64,000 bases of DNA from positions 1 through 64,000 of the forward strand of contig CATKXR010000006.1 in NCBI GenBank assembly GCA_949840805.1, written 5' to 3'. How positions within the stretch are numbered: position 1 is the stretch's first letter; each line of letters opens with the position of its first letter. The notes below the pieces were generated by a model. It did not search any database. It was not told where the DNA came from and saw only the letters and a program-made list of their open reading frames with translations. The DNA is from an uncultured Lachnospiraceae bacterium. GTDB lineage: Bacteria > Bacillota > Clostridia > Lachnospirales > Lachnospiraceae. This document shows, piece after piece, positions 7,830-16,323 of the stretch. The translations under genes were made by a program, and so were the position numbers.

Positions 7830-8633
7830 TCAAATCCTCCCTGCCATCCATCTCAGCACGTCTCCGATTACTTTCTCTTTGCAGCCTTCAAAAAAGATTT
7901 CATGGAACAGTCCCCCATAGATCTTCATCTGTTTATCCGCCGAGGAAACCTTCCTGAAAAGCTCACGAGTGTCTTTCACGTTTACCAGCACATCCTTTTC
8001 CCCATGCATCATGAGAACCGGATACCTAAACTCCCCGGCGTTTTCTGAAAGCCAGGCGATTCCTTCCTGCAGCGCGTAGCAGAGCCCTATGGTAAAAGTC
8101 TGTGCATTGTAGGGATCCTTTTTATAAGCCTCCCCTACTTCCGTCACGGAACATACTTTATCCCCCATACTGTTAGGCAGCTTGATATGAGGATCCTGCC
8201 CGCCGGGAACCCTGCTCACCAATCGGTTGGTATCATGGGTCAGGCCGCCGCTGACCACGATTCCCCTTATCCTCTGGTTCGGATAAGCCGCCCCGTACAA
8301 AGACACGGTGAGCCCTCCCATACTGTGGCCGATCAGAAATACCGGCAGATCCGGGTTCTCCAAAAGAGCCCTGTCTATCACTACGCGGGCATCTTCCAAA
8401 AGCTCATGAAAATCTCCAAAATATGTCCTCTCTCCTTCCGAACGTCCATGGCCCCGATGGTCGTACCGGTAGGTCCCGATCCCTGCCTGATGAAATTTTT
8501 CTGCCATATGGCCATACCGTCCCTGATGCTCACAAAGCCCGTGGACGATCACCCCTATGGCACGGGCATGATCCGGAATCTCCTTATTTAAGTATAACTT
8601 TGTACCATCAAATGATGAAATCATCGCTTCCAT
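7830..8633 (-). CDS. Alpha/beta-hydrolase, monoacylglycerol-lipase type
   Basis: A 267-residue cytoplasmic serine hydrolase of the monoglyceride lipase / lysophospholipase family. It shows the oxyanion motif VHGLCEHQGRY, a YDHRGHGRSEG block, the nucleophile elbow GHSMGG, the acid in MMHGEKDVLV and the catalytic His in YGGLFHEIFFE. The likely role is hydrolysis of monoacylglycerols or other short lipids. Start ATG 8633 has AGGAGG (8641-8646) at 7 nt. Its 3' end converges with coaX, 18 nt apart, where a GGCAGGGA / TCCCTGCC hairpin (about 7824-7845) may end both. Confidence 0.82.
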   Translation of the reverse strand: MEAMISSFDGTKLYLNKEIPDHARAIGVIVHGLCEHQGRYGHMAEKFHQAGIGTYRYDHRGHGRSEGERTYFGDFHELLEDARVVIDRALLENPDLPVFLIGHSMGGLTVSLYGAAYPNQRIRGIVVSGGLTHDTNRLVSRVPGGQDPHIKLPNSMGDKVCSVTEVGEAYKKDPYNAQTFTIGLCYALQEGIAWLSENAGEFRYPVLMMHGEKDVLVNVKDTRELFRKVSSADKQMKIYGGLFHEIFFEGCKEKVIGDVLRWMAGRI

Positions 8634-8722
8634 TTCCCATCCTCCTCTAAAAAACTTCCTCAAAATACTGCCTTGCGGACTAAGGAACTGTTAAAAAGTT
8701 ATTTCAAGACACTTCCTAAAGG

Positions 8723-8752
8723 AAGGGTTCCGGAACAGTCTCCGAAACCCTT
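8723..8752. repeat. Strong intergenic hairpin between two minus-strand genes
   Basis: AAGGGTT-CCGGA pairs with TCCG-AAACCCTT (12 bp, one wobble). It lies between the stop of the adenylation-condensation gene and the downstream lipase. No proper T-run follows on the minus strand; a second small hairpin CTTCCTTTAGGAAG comes directly after. It may be an attenuating or mRNA-stabilising structure. Confidence 0.4.
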
Positions 8753-8768
8753 TTCATCCTGAATCAAA

Positions 8769-11700
8769 CTATCCGACCTGAATCTCGCCCGGAACCAGCG
8801 CCTTTTCGCACCGCTCTTCCAGATAAGCCCTGATCTTCTCTCCGTCCAGCCCTTCTCCCCGGACATCTGCCTGCAGGATTAATTTATTCCCTTCTCCGTA
8901 CCTTACATAGGCCTTTGCGTCCTGAACCCCTTCATATCCGCGCAAAATCTTCTCAAGCCTCTCCAAATCCAGGAAATTACGCCCGGTAATGCCTTCCTGC
9001 ATGATGGTCCGGCCGCCGTTTTCCAGGAAATCGATTCCTCCGTCAGGAAGAATCCTGGCAACCCGCCCGGTCTGGTACAGCTCTCCCGGCCCGTAAGGAT
9101 TGGTGATCTTGTCCACCCATCCGTCCGTGGGATGATCCATGATATACAAGTTTCCCCATGCCCCAAAAGGCTGTTTCCTGCATTCGTCATTAAACACATA
9201 GGCCTTCACCCGTGTATCCCGGCTGACATCCGTGATCAGCTCACAGCCTGCTTCCCGGTTCACGGCCCCCGCCGCGATCCGGTAATGTTTGGGGAATACG
9301 GTCTCCGGCAAATGCTTTCTTAACCGCCTTACCGACGGCTCGTCCTGCATGGCTTCCACGATTGTCTCCAGGCATACCAGGAATATTTTGAGCTGCATCC
9401 GGTCAAACCGGTTCTTCCAGTAACGCAGCTCATAATAGTATCCCTTGTCATCCGACATTACCTGCAGATGGAAAGGAAGGGAATCCAACTGGATCTTCAG
9501 CCGCTCCGCAGGCGCCCCGCCGATCTCATCGATATTTAAGATATCCCCCTGGTACTGGAAAAACATCTCATCCGCGTGAAGGTTGGAAATATAGCACCCC
9601 ATGGTATCCATAATCTGCTTTCCTGACTTCTTAAGAAGCTGAGGCACCGTCTCGTGGGCCACATTGGTGTACCGGAAATAATAAGTTAAAAACAGAGGCC
9701 CTGCCAGGCGCGCCCAGCGGCTGTCCGTTCTTCCGCTGTGGATACTGGTGCTGATGGTATCCTTTTCGTTGCTGAAAATACCGATACAATAGTTGTAGGC
9801 CGTCAGGAACATCACGTTCTCCGACACTCCGTATTTCCGGCCGAAGCCAGTCAGGCTCTTCCGGTTCAGGCTCTCAAAACGCCCTTTCAACACTGCGTTT
9901 TCCCCGCTCTTTAAGTCGTAGGAATCCTTCAGGTTCAGGACACTCTTCCGGATTCGGAAGCCTTCCATCAGCTTTTTAAAATACGCCTCGTTCTCCGTCC
10001 TGAGCCCCCTGGCATCCCGGTCCTTTTCGTCCAGGATATATTCGAAAAAGGTATACGTTTCCTTCTCCACCGGCTTCCCGGCATAGAGGGCGTTAATATC
10101 CTCCAGGAGCACATTCATGGTGATCCCGTCCCCCATAATATGGGCGATATCAAAAAACAGATACCGGGCTGCTTCTGTCCTGTAAAAGCTCACATGGTAT
10201 AACGGCTCGTTTTCCGTATACATAAAGGGTTTTAAAATTCCCTTTTTCTCTTCCTCCCACTGTTCTTCCGTCAAATCCACAACAGGGATCTCCACCCGCC
10301 TGTCATCATGGCGCAGGTTCTGGAATGCCCCCTCATAAAGCTGTACTACGCCTTTAAGCCCCGGATGAAGATCGAACATGTCCTCCACCGCCTTTTTCAG
10401 CCTGTCCAAGTCCACACTGTCATCCAGCTTAAACAAGAACGGCAGGTTGGCCGTGGTATTTCCCCGCATTACATAGGCAAAATAAAGCTGAAGGTTCGTC
10501 AGGGGATACACGTCCCGGACTGCAAAATCCACCGGCTCCCTGTTCTTCTCTTCCTTTATAAAGGCCTCAAGGCTCAGTACCGTCCTGTGGTCAGTCAGAT
10601 CCTTTAAGGTCATGGAAACCCCGGACTGCTCGTACAAATCTGACAGCAGCATCACACTGCCAAGAGAATCCAGCCCCGCTGTATAAAGATCCGTATCAAT
10701 GCCAAAACGCTGATGGCCCAGCACGGCGGCGATCCGGTCATAAATCTGTGCCTGCAGCTCGTTTTCCGGAAGGCGGACATTCTTCAGCTCCTCCTCCTCT
10801 TTCTTCTTCTGGGTAAAATACTGGCTGCGTATAATCTTCTTGGAAGAAGTCTTGGCAAAAGGAGTTTGCCGGATCCGGAAATTCATGATCCGTTTAAAGG
10901 TAGGCAGATCCTCATTATGCTTTTTGATAATCTCGCTGACCACGCCCTGGACATCGGTGATGCCCGCCACCTCTATGTATTTATAATTAGGGTAAACCTC
11001 CGCCGTCACCATATCATCCTCGCCGAACACCAGGATGTCCTCAATGACCCGGTCGTCCTCGAACATGTTCTCGATCTGCTCCGGCGCCACATTTTCCCCG
11101 TTACTCAAGATAATCAGGTTCTTCTTCCTTCCGGTCAGGAAAAGGAACCCTTCCTCATCCACATACCCTAAATCCCCGGTGCAAAGCCACCCGTCCTCTG
11201 TTATGGCTTCTGCGGTCTTGTCCGGCTCCTTGTAATACCCCATCATTACGGACGGACTCTTGACCTGGATCTCCCCGTCCACAATCCGCACCTGGCACCC
11301 GTCCACAATCCGTCCTACGGACGCCACTTTGTCAGGCCGGTTCCAGTCAGGGGCGGAAATCTTTGGAGAACACTCCGACATCCCGTATCCCTGCGCGATG
11401 GAAATACCCAGATTCCTGTAATTTGCCGCCAGATCCGGCGCCAGATAACCGCCGCCGCTGATAATCTTGTGAAGCTGCTTTCCCAGTACCTGGGAGCGAA
11501 CCTTCCCCACCGGCTGCCCTGTCTGACGGGACATAATCGCAATCCGGTTGTAAAGAGTCTTCGCAATCATAGGAACCATCCGGATCACAGACGGCTGGAA
11601 AAGCTGGATGTGGGCCGCCAGCTTTGCCATATCCCGGTTCAGGCACAAGGTCCCGCCATACCGCATGACAATCAGCACATCTCCGTTGATACAAAACACA

Positions 11701-12359
11701 TGATGTATGGGAAGCACATTTAAGTATACCTCCCTCTCTGGATGGTCCTCGTCTGTGGTGCAAAAAGTATTGTCAATCAGGTTCCCGTTAGAAAGCATGA
11801 CACCCTTTCCCCGTCCCGTAGTACCCGAGGTAAAAAGAATCATGGCCAGATCCTCCGGCGACACCTGCGGCTCTGCCGACTGCCCCTCATACTCTTTTAA
11901 AATATTATCCGAACATGGCACATGCCTGCCATGCTGCAGGGAAATATACTCCTTCACCCGGGGACACTTCTCCTTAACTCCCTCCACCAGCACATGATGG
12001 TCCCAGTCATAAAACAAAATATCCACGTCCGACCGGTTCAGGCAGTCTGCAAAAGTCTCCACATTCATCTGGATATCCAACGGGACACTTGTGTTGCCAT
12101 TCCCCATTACCCCCAAAAGCACTGCCAAGTAGTGATGGCTGCTGCTCCCTAAAAGCCCCACCTTAACCTTATGCCCGATCTTTTTGTCCTGCTCTGCAGC
12201 CCACGCGCCGATGGCCCTGCACTGAGCCGCAAATTCCTCATAGGTCACATCAAAAATCACGTCATTCTCCTCATAACGGAGAAAAACGTGATTCCCATGA
12301 TCCCTCCCTGCATTCTGTACCAGATCATAAACCGTCTTCGTATTCTGGATCGTAATCAT
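8769..12359 (-). CDS. NRPS-like protein: adenylation, carrier, condensation, then a degenerate adenylation C-terminal part
   Basis: A 1196-residue stand-alone multidomain synthetase. Residues about 1-510 are an AMP-binding domain (FTSGTTGRGKGVMLSN; QGYGMSECSP; TGDLGYVDEEGFLFLTGRKKN). About 540-615 is a carrier domain with the phosphopantetheine serine in TAGLDSLGS. About 625-1010 is a condensation-type acyltransferase with HIMGDG in place of HHxxxDG. The last about 150 residues resemble a C-terminal adenylation subdomain (GELYQTGRVARILPDGGIDFL) without its N-terminal core. There is no thioesterase or reductase domain and no partner genes. The A domain looks like an acyl- or aryl-activating type. 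The start ATG is at 12359 with AGAGGTG upstream. Confidence 0.85.
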   Translation of the reverse strand: MITIQNTKTVYDLVQNAGRDHGNHVFLRYEENDVIFDVTYEEFAAQCRAIGAWAAEQDKKIGHKVKVGLLGSSSHHYLAVLLGVMGNGNTSVPLDIQMNVETFADCLNRSDVDILFYDWDHHVLVEGVKEKCPRVKEYISLQHGRHVPCSDNILKEYEGQSAEPQVSPEDLAMILFTSGTTGRGKGVMLSNGNLIDNTFCTTDEDHPEREVYLNVLPIHHVFCINGDVLIVMRYGGTLCLNRDMAKLAAHIQLFQPSVIRMVPMIAKTLYNRIAIMSRQTGQPVGKVRSQVLGKQLHKIISGGGYLAPDLAANYRNLGISIAQGYGMSECSPKISAPDWNRPDKVASVGRIVDGCQVRIVDGEIQVKSPSVMMGYYKEPDKTAEAITEDGWLCTGDLGYVDEEGFLFLTGRKKNLIILSNGENVAPEQIENMFEDDRVIEDILVFGEDDMVTAEVYPNYKYIEVAGITDVQGVVSEIIKKHNEDLPTFKRIMNFRIRQTPFAKTSSKKIIRSQYFTQKKKEEEELKNVRLPENELQAQIYDRIAAVLGHQRFGIDTDLYTAGLDSLGSVMLLSDLYEQSGVSMTLKDLTDHRTVLSLEAFIKEEKNREPVDFAVRDVYPLTNLQLYFAYVMRGNTTANLPFLFKLDDSVDLDRLKKAVEDMFDLHPGLKGVVQLYEGAFQNLRHDDRRVEIPVVDLTEEQWEEEKKGILKPFMYTENEPLYHVSFYRTEAARYLFFDIAHIMGDGITMNVLLEDINALYAGKPVEKETYTFFEYILDEKDRDARGLRTENEAYFKKLMEGFRIRKSVLNLKDSYDLKSGENAVLKGRFESLNRKSLTGFGRKYGVSENVMFLTAYNYCIGIFSNEKDTISTSIHSGRTDSRWARLAGPLFLTYYFRYTNVAHETVPQLLKKSGKQIMDTMGCYISNLHADEMFFQYQGDILNIDEIGGAPAERLKIQLDSLPFHLQVMSDDKGYYYELRYWKNRFDRMQLKIFLVCLETIVEAMQDEPSVRRLRKHLPETVFPKHYRIAAGAVNREAGCELITDVSRDTRVKAYVFNDECRKQPFGAWGNLYIMDHPTDGWVDKITNPYGPGELYQTGRVARILPDGGIDFLENGGRTIMQEGITGRNFLDLERLEKILRGYEGVQDAKAYVRYGEGNKLILQADVRGEGLDGEKIRAYLEERCEKALVPGEIQVG

Positions 12360-12757
12360 AATCACACCTCTTATATCCAAACATTCCACGTCCGCAACAA
12401 AGCCATCCTCCCGCCAGACAGCCTCTCTTATCTGGAAAATAATGGCCTGACTTAACTATATCACAGAACCATGGCAAAATCAATGAAACTTTGAAAATCA
12501 AAGCATTCATCATTTTACAGCTGTTCCCATTCAAACAGAAATTTCATTTACCATAGGTTTTGGTAATGGGGGGTCTCTTATTTATTTTTGTCAAAAAACT
12601 TTACCCCGTCCCTGCTGTAAGATATGCCTCGCATCATTATATAAAGCTCATTTCTGTTATAGACCAAAGAGGCAATTACCGTTCGCCACCAATCCAGAAG
12701 TAACAGACATAGTGTCGTGGGAAATGTTGCAAAACAATCAGGAATACTGTTAATTTC
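12360..12757. other. Gene-free divergent region between the NRPS-like gene and the Rpn gene
   Basis: About 400 nt, A+T-rich near the Rpn side. Apart from the Rpn promoter that follows, I see no conserved structure or credible short ORF. It should hold the promoter of the minus-strand NRPS-like gene. Confidence 0.5.
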
Positions 12758-12786
12758 TTGAATTTTATCTAAAAAAATGATATGAT
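12758..12786 (+). promoter_or_regulatory. Promoter of the Rpn-family gene
   Basis: TTGAAT (12758-12763), a 17-nt spacer and TATGAT (12781-12786) form a near-consensus sigma-A promoter, 29 nt before the start codon at 12815. Confidence 0.65.
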
Positions 12787-12814
12787 AAAGACACAAACAA
12801 GAAGGGAACAAAAT

Positions 12815-13744
12815 ATGGCAAATATTTATGACGGGGTATTCCGCACAATCTTAAATGACTGCAGCAAACTCATTATCCCCATCATCAATGAGATTTTCGG
12901 GGAGACCTATACCGGGAAGGAAGAAATCCGTTTTTTCCCCAACGAACATTTTTTAGGCCGGCAGGACGAAGCAAAGAAAGAACGGATTACAGACACGAAT
13001 TTTACGATCTTCGGTAAGATTCCGAAGAAATACCACATTGAATGTGAGAGCAGCCTACCAGACGGGAAAATCGCCATCAGGCTTTTTGAATATGACGCGC
13101 AGATTGCTCTCGACGAAGGCGAGACCACGGAAGAAACTCTGACTGTAACCTTTCCCAATACGGCAGTTCTCTATCTGCGGACTTACAAAAAAACACCGGA
13201 CAAAATGAAGTATGTTATCATCACACCAGGAGGGACGGTTGACTACGATGTTCCGATCATGAAAGTCCAGGCCTATTCGCTGGATGATATTTTTCAAAAA
13301 CGCCTTCTGATGCTGATTCCCTTTTACATTTTCTCACATGAGAAAGGGTTCCCTGAGTATAATAGTAACAAGCAAAAGCTGATGGAATTGAAGGCAGAGT
13401 ATCAGGAAATTTTAGAAAAACTGAATGAATTGGAGCTGCTGGAAGTGATTGGCGCATTTGATAAACGGACAATAATTGATTTATCGGGTAATGTGATTCA
13501 GGAAATTGCGCAGAAATACGAAAATGTGCAGAAAGGCGTAGGTGATATGATGAGAGGCGCATTGATTGAAACAAGTGCAAGAACCATTTTAAATCAGGGT
13601 ATAAATCAGGGTATTAGCCAAAGTCAAAGGGAAACCACTCTCAGGATGTTGAAAAGAGGAAAAATGACTATTGAGGAAATTGCAGAAGATACGGGACTTA
13701 ATGTCACGGAAGTTGAACGGCTTGCACGGCTCCAGACAATGTAA
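12815..13744 (+). CDS. Rpn-family recombination-promoting nuclease / transposase-like protein
   Basis: A 309-residue protein of the Rpn / PD-(D/E)XK family (transposase_31-like), found in many variable copies in gut Clostridia. The family N-terminus is present (NIYDGVFRTILNDCSKLIIPIINEIFGE). The putative nuclease core includes YHIECESSLPDGKIAIRLFEYD with acidic residues. The C-terminal part carries a short NQGINQG repeat and a helix-turn-helix-like MTIEEIAEDTGLNVTEVERL. Relatives nick DNA and raise recombination in E. coli; the role here is inferred only. Start ATG 12815 has GAAGGG at 8 nt and its own good promoter. No terminal repeats were seen, so it is not an insertion sequence. Confidence 0.82.
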   Translation: MANIYDGVFRTILNDCSKLIIPIINEIFGETYTGKEEIRFFPNEHFLGRQDEAKKERITDTNFTIFGKIPKKYHIECESSLPDGKIAIRLFEYDAQIALDEGETTEETLTVTFPNTAVLYLRTYKKTPDKMKYVIITPGGTVDYDVPIMKVQAYSLDDIFQKRLLMLIPFYIFSHEKGFPEYNSNKQKLMELKAEYQEILEKLNELELLEVIGAFDKRTIIDLSGNVIQEIAQKYENVQKGVGDMMRGALIETSARTILNQGINQGISQSQRETTLRMLKRGKMTIEEIAEDTGLNVTEVERLARLQTM

Positions 13745-13763
13745 AGTAACAGTTTTTCAAATC

Positions 13764-13811
13764 AAAAAAAGCCAGGGCGTCTCCAAATAAATGAATAGCC
13801 GCCCCAGCTTT
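13764..13811 (-). terminator. Terminator of the DHH gene in the convergent region
   Basis: AAAGC..GGGCG pairs with CGCCC..GCTTT with a 2x2 internal loop. On the minus strand it is followed by seven T. It lies about 80 nt past the DHH stop and faces the end of the Rpn gene. The rest of 13745-13891 holds nothing else I recognise. Confidence 0.65.
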
Positions 13812-13891
13812 GTTCCATCGTCACCAGTTCCATAGACACAGAAATTTTTACACTCTCAATCCCGGCGCAATAAACCGTCCCCAACAATCGA

Positions 13892-14815
13892 TCAGGCCTG
13901 GTTTGCCATATCACAAAGCTCCTTTAACATCTTAGGCAGCTCTGTCTCCATATTTTCATTGCTGAACTGGCAGGTACCCACCTTCTTATGTCCACCGCCA
14001 TGATATTTTAACATCAGGCTTCCCACATCCAAAGTCGCCGTTCTGTTCAGGATACTGTATCCTACTGCTGCAGAACATCCCTGCCCGCCGCGTCCGCTGA
14101 CAACCCAGGCCGACACATTCTGCTCCGGGTACATGCTGTAAATCATAAAGCGGTTGCCCGTATAAATCGGGTCCACTCCCCGCAGATCCGTTATGATCAC
14201 ATTCCCGTCAACCCGGGTATGCTCTGACACCATCTCCTTAAACTTTTCGGTCTGCTCATAATATACTTCAATTCGCTCTTTCATATCCGGCAGGGCAAGG
14301 ATCTCCTCCGTACTCATCACACGGCAGGCTTCCAAAAGCTTTTCCATCAACTGATAGTTGGAAATAGAGAACTGTCTCCATCTTCCAAGCCCGGTTCTGG
14401 GATCCATCAGAAACCCGATCAAAATCCAGCCCGTCGGGTTCATCACCTCGTCAATACTCAGATTTCCGGAATCCACTTTGTCCACAGCTTCCATGATCTC
14501 CCCAAACTGCGGAAAGCGCTTTTCACCACCATAATACTCATAGATAATCCTTGCGCAGGAAGGGGTAAGCCTGCTCTCTCCCTTATATTTCCCTGCAAGC
14601 TGCAGCCTCTCATGTTCACTGGAATGATGGTCAAACCACAGGCCGCACCCCTCCACATAAGGCACATTGGCCAGGCAGTCATTCTCATTCACTTCCACAA
14701 GCCCGTCCTGCAGATCCTTCGGATGGGCAAACTTCCAACAATCAATAATCCCTGCCTCCAAAAGCAATGCTCCGCATACTAATCCGTCAAAATCCGAACG
14801 CGTTACTAACCTCAT
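13892..14815 (-). CDS. DHH-superfamily phosphoesterase (exopolyphosphatase-related)
   Basis: A 307-residue cytoplasmic phosphoesterase. The N-terminus TRSDFDGLVCG is the first metal motif and LWFDHHSSEHER is the DHH motif that names the family. The C-terminal GGHKKVGTCQF is a DHHA1-like substrate site (GGG-H type). Related Clostridial proteins are annotated as exopolyphosphatase-related; nano-RNA or pApA hydrolysis is another option. Start ATG 14815 has GAGGAGGG upstream, and an extended -10 promoter lies 60 nt before it. Confidence 0.85.
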   Translation of the reverse strand: MRLVTRSDFDGLVCGALLLEAGIIDCWKFAHPKDLQDGLVEVNENDCLANVPYVEGCGLWFDHHSSEHERLQLAGKYKGESRLTPSCARIIYEYYGGEKRFPQFGEIMEAVDKVDSGNLSIDEVMNPTGWILIGFLMDPRTGLGRWRQFSISNYQLMEKLLEACRVMSTEEILALPDMKERIEVYYEQTEKFKEMVSEHTRVDGNVIITDLRGVDPIYTGNRFMIYSMYPEQNVSAWVVSGRGGQGCSAAVGYSILNRTATLDVGSLMLKYHGGGHKKVGTCQFSNENMETELPKMLKELCDMANQA

Positions 14816-14874
14816 TGGGAAACCCTCCTCTAAGCTATATTTTCCACCCGCGCCCCTTTGGCGGGAATATATTC

Positions 14875-14883
14875 ATTATACCA
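14875..14883 (-). promoter_or_regulatory. Extended -10 promoter of the DHH gene
   Basis: TGGTATAAT on the minus strand is an extended -10 box with no clear -35. It sits between the end of the injection-system operon and the DHH gene, allowing independent expression. Confidence 0.4.
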
Positions 14884-14940
14884 TTCTTTCTGTCACATTT
14901 CCATACCAGATTTCCAAATAAACCGTATAATTGTAACAAT

Positions 14941-15726
14941 TCAGATAATCGTATCCCAATCTTCCACTGCTGTGCTGCCTCCCCGGACTCCCTGCACTTC
15001 CCTGCAGATTTCTCTGTCCCTGTCCCGGAAATATACTCTTCCGGCAAAGGATTCTCCGGGAGTATTTCTGAAAAAAAAGATAAAATTGCCATCCTCATCC
15101 GCCCGGGAAACATACCCCATCCGAAGAATGGTCCCCTTCCTTGGATATGTTCTTTCTCCCTTCTCTCCCAGAAAAGAGAACTCATAAATCCCGGTTTCCA
15201 TCCTGGAACCTCCCACGCGCCTTCCGATCTTCACCCAGTTCCTGGCATTCTCCCGCCTTATCTCCAGAAGCCTCCCTTCCAGGCTTCTTTTCCCCGGATG
15301 ACAGATCTCCGCCCTTTGGGAATCTGTCCCCAGATCGTCTGACAATCTCATCTCCGGGACTTCCTCGCCAAAAACAAAACCCATCCATGCCCCGGGCCTT
15401 GCCCGCCCATACATCTTTGTCGCAGAGGCCGGAACCGGGTATTTCTTATCCGGCCAGAGCCACAGACAAAAAAGATCGGCGGAGGCTTTTACCGGAAGCA
15501 AAATTTCTTCCGTGAGAAATGCCTGGCTCTCCAGCCTGACTCTCAACGGCTTTTCTCCGCCTGCTTTGTTCCCTGCAAATACCAACACCCCCTCTCCTTT
15601 CTGCAGCACCGAAACTTCCTCATCCGTGACCACCCGGATTCCCGGCAGCTTCACCGGCCTGCCGGTAAAGCTGTCATATAGTTTTATTGCCCCCCGCACT
15701 TTCCAGGTAATAGGCGCCTTTGCCAT
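14941..15726 (-). CDS. Last gene of the injection-system operon; beta-rich protein of unknown function
   Basis: A 261-residue protein without signal peptide or membrane segment. I do not recognise a specific family. The N-terminal half (KLYDSFTGRPVKLPGIRVVTDEE) resembles the beta-sandwich, carboxypeptidase-regulatory-like proteins that often sit beside Pvc16-type genes. The middle and end are rich in R/E/G and predicted beta strand (SLEGRLLEIRRENARNWVKIGRR). Start ATG 15726 is preceded by AGGAGGAGG and overlaps the upstream gene by 53 nt, so the two are translationally linked. A cap-associated or end-sheath role is inference from position only. Confidence 0.7.
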   Translation of the reverse strand: MAKAPITWKVRGAIKLYDSFTGRPVKLPGIRVVTDEEVSVLQKGEGVLVFAGNKAGGEKPLRVRLESQAFLTEEILLPVKASADLFCLWLWPDKKYPVPASATKMYGRARPGAWMGFVFGEEVPEMRLSDDLGTDSQRAEICHPGKRSLEGRLLEIRRENARNWVKIGRRVGGSRMETGIYEFSFLGEKGERTYPRKGTILRMGYVSRADEDGNFIFFFRNTPGESFAGRVYFRDRDREICREVQGVRGGSTAVEDWDTII

Positions 15727-16294
15727 GCTTTTCCTCCTCCTTTACCTGAATATCCACATCCATAACCCGTCGGACAGCCCGGGTTCTCGCCGAATCCAGG
15801 CTCACCGGCCCGATCCGGTAAAACAAAGAAGTCCGGTAGGGCAGGGAAGAGCTGTTCCATGTCTTCATCTTTTCCTCCAGCCCTGTTTCCAGATACTCCA
15901 CACGGATATCCGGCACATTATCGTTGCCAAAATTTTCTGCCGCCCATAGATTCTCATCCCTTAAAAGCTGTATTATCCTTCCTAATATCCGGTATTCCTC
16001 CTCTGCCCTGTACTGTATATCGCCGGAAGACCATACCGTAATCCTATAGTACAGGCTTAAAAAAACCGGCGGATATGCCTGCTCCTGTAAATTATGATTT
16101 ACCATGCCCGTAATCCGGTAATTTTCGTTTTCCTGGATATCATACAGACAGACGCCCACCACCAGATCTCCCCGTTCATCCGGACAGCATAATCCGATTT
16201 CATTCTTATCCGTCAAAATCTCGGGAACCAGCCCGTTCGTAAGCACCTCAACCAAATGCCGGCTGACCTCTGCAAGAATCGTATACTTTCCCAC
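15674..16294 (-). CDS. Pvc16/Afp16-type sheath terminator (DUF4255 family)
   Basis: Probable tail-terminating cap protein that stops sheath and tube polymerisation. The family N-terminus is seen (GKYTILAEVSRHLVEVLTNGLVPE, then a CCPDERGD loop), followed by VGVCLYDIQENENYR and a C-terminal domain ending in basic and acidic residues. I use the GTG at 16294, where AAGGTGG lies 5 nt upstream and the family-like sequence begins. An alternative GTG at 16327 overlaps the stop of the MORN gene (GTGA) and adds 11 residues. It fits the gene order of Afp/PVC-like systems, where the cap is encoded near the 3' end. Confidence 0.8.
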   Translation of the reverse strand: MGKYTILAEVSRHLVEVLTNGLVPEILTDKNEIGLCCPDERGDLVVGVCLYDIQENENYRITGMVNHNLQEQAYPPVFLSLYYRITVWSSGDIQYRAEEEYRILGRIIQLLRDENLWAAENFGNDNVPDIRVEYLETGLEEKMKTWNSSSLPYRTSLFYRIGPVSLDSARTRAVRRVMDVDIQVKEEEKHGKGAYYLESAGGNKTI

Positions 16295-16323
16295 CAATAC
16301 CACCTTCCGTTTTCTTAATGGAA

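Noticed and set aside
12815..13744. Rpn gene as part of an insertion sequence
   Set aside because: No terminal inverted repeats or target duplications were seen around it. It has its own promoter and stands alone, as usual for this family.
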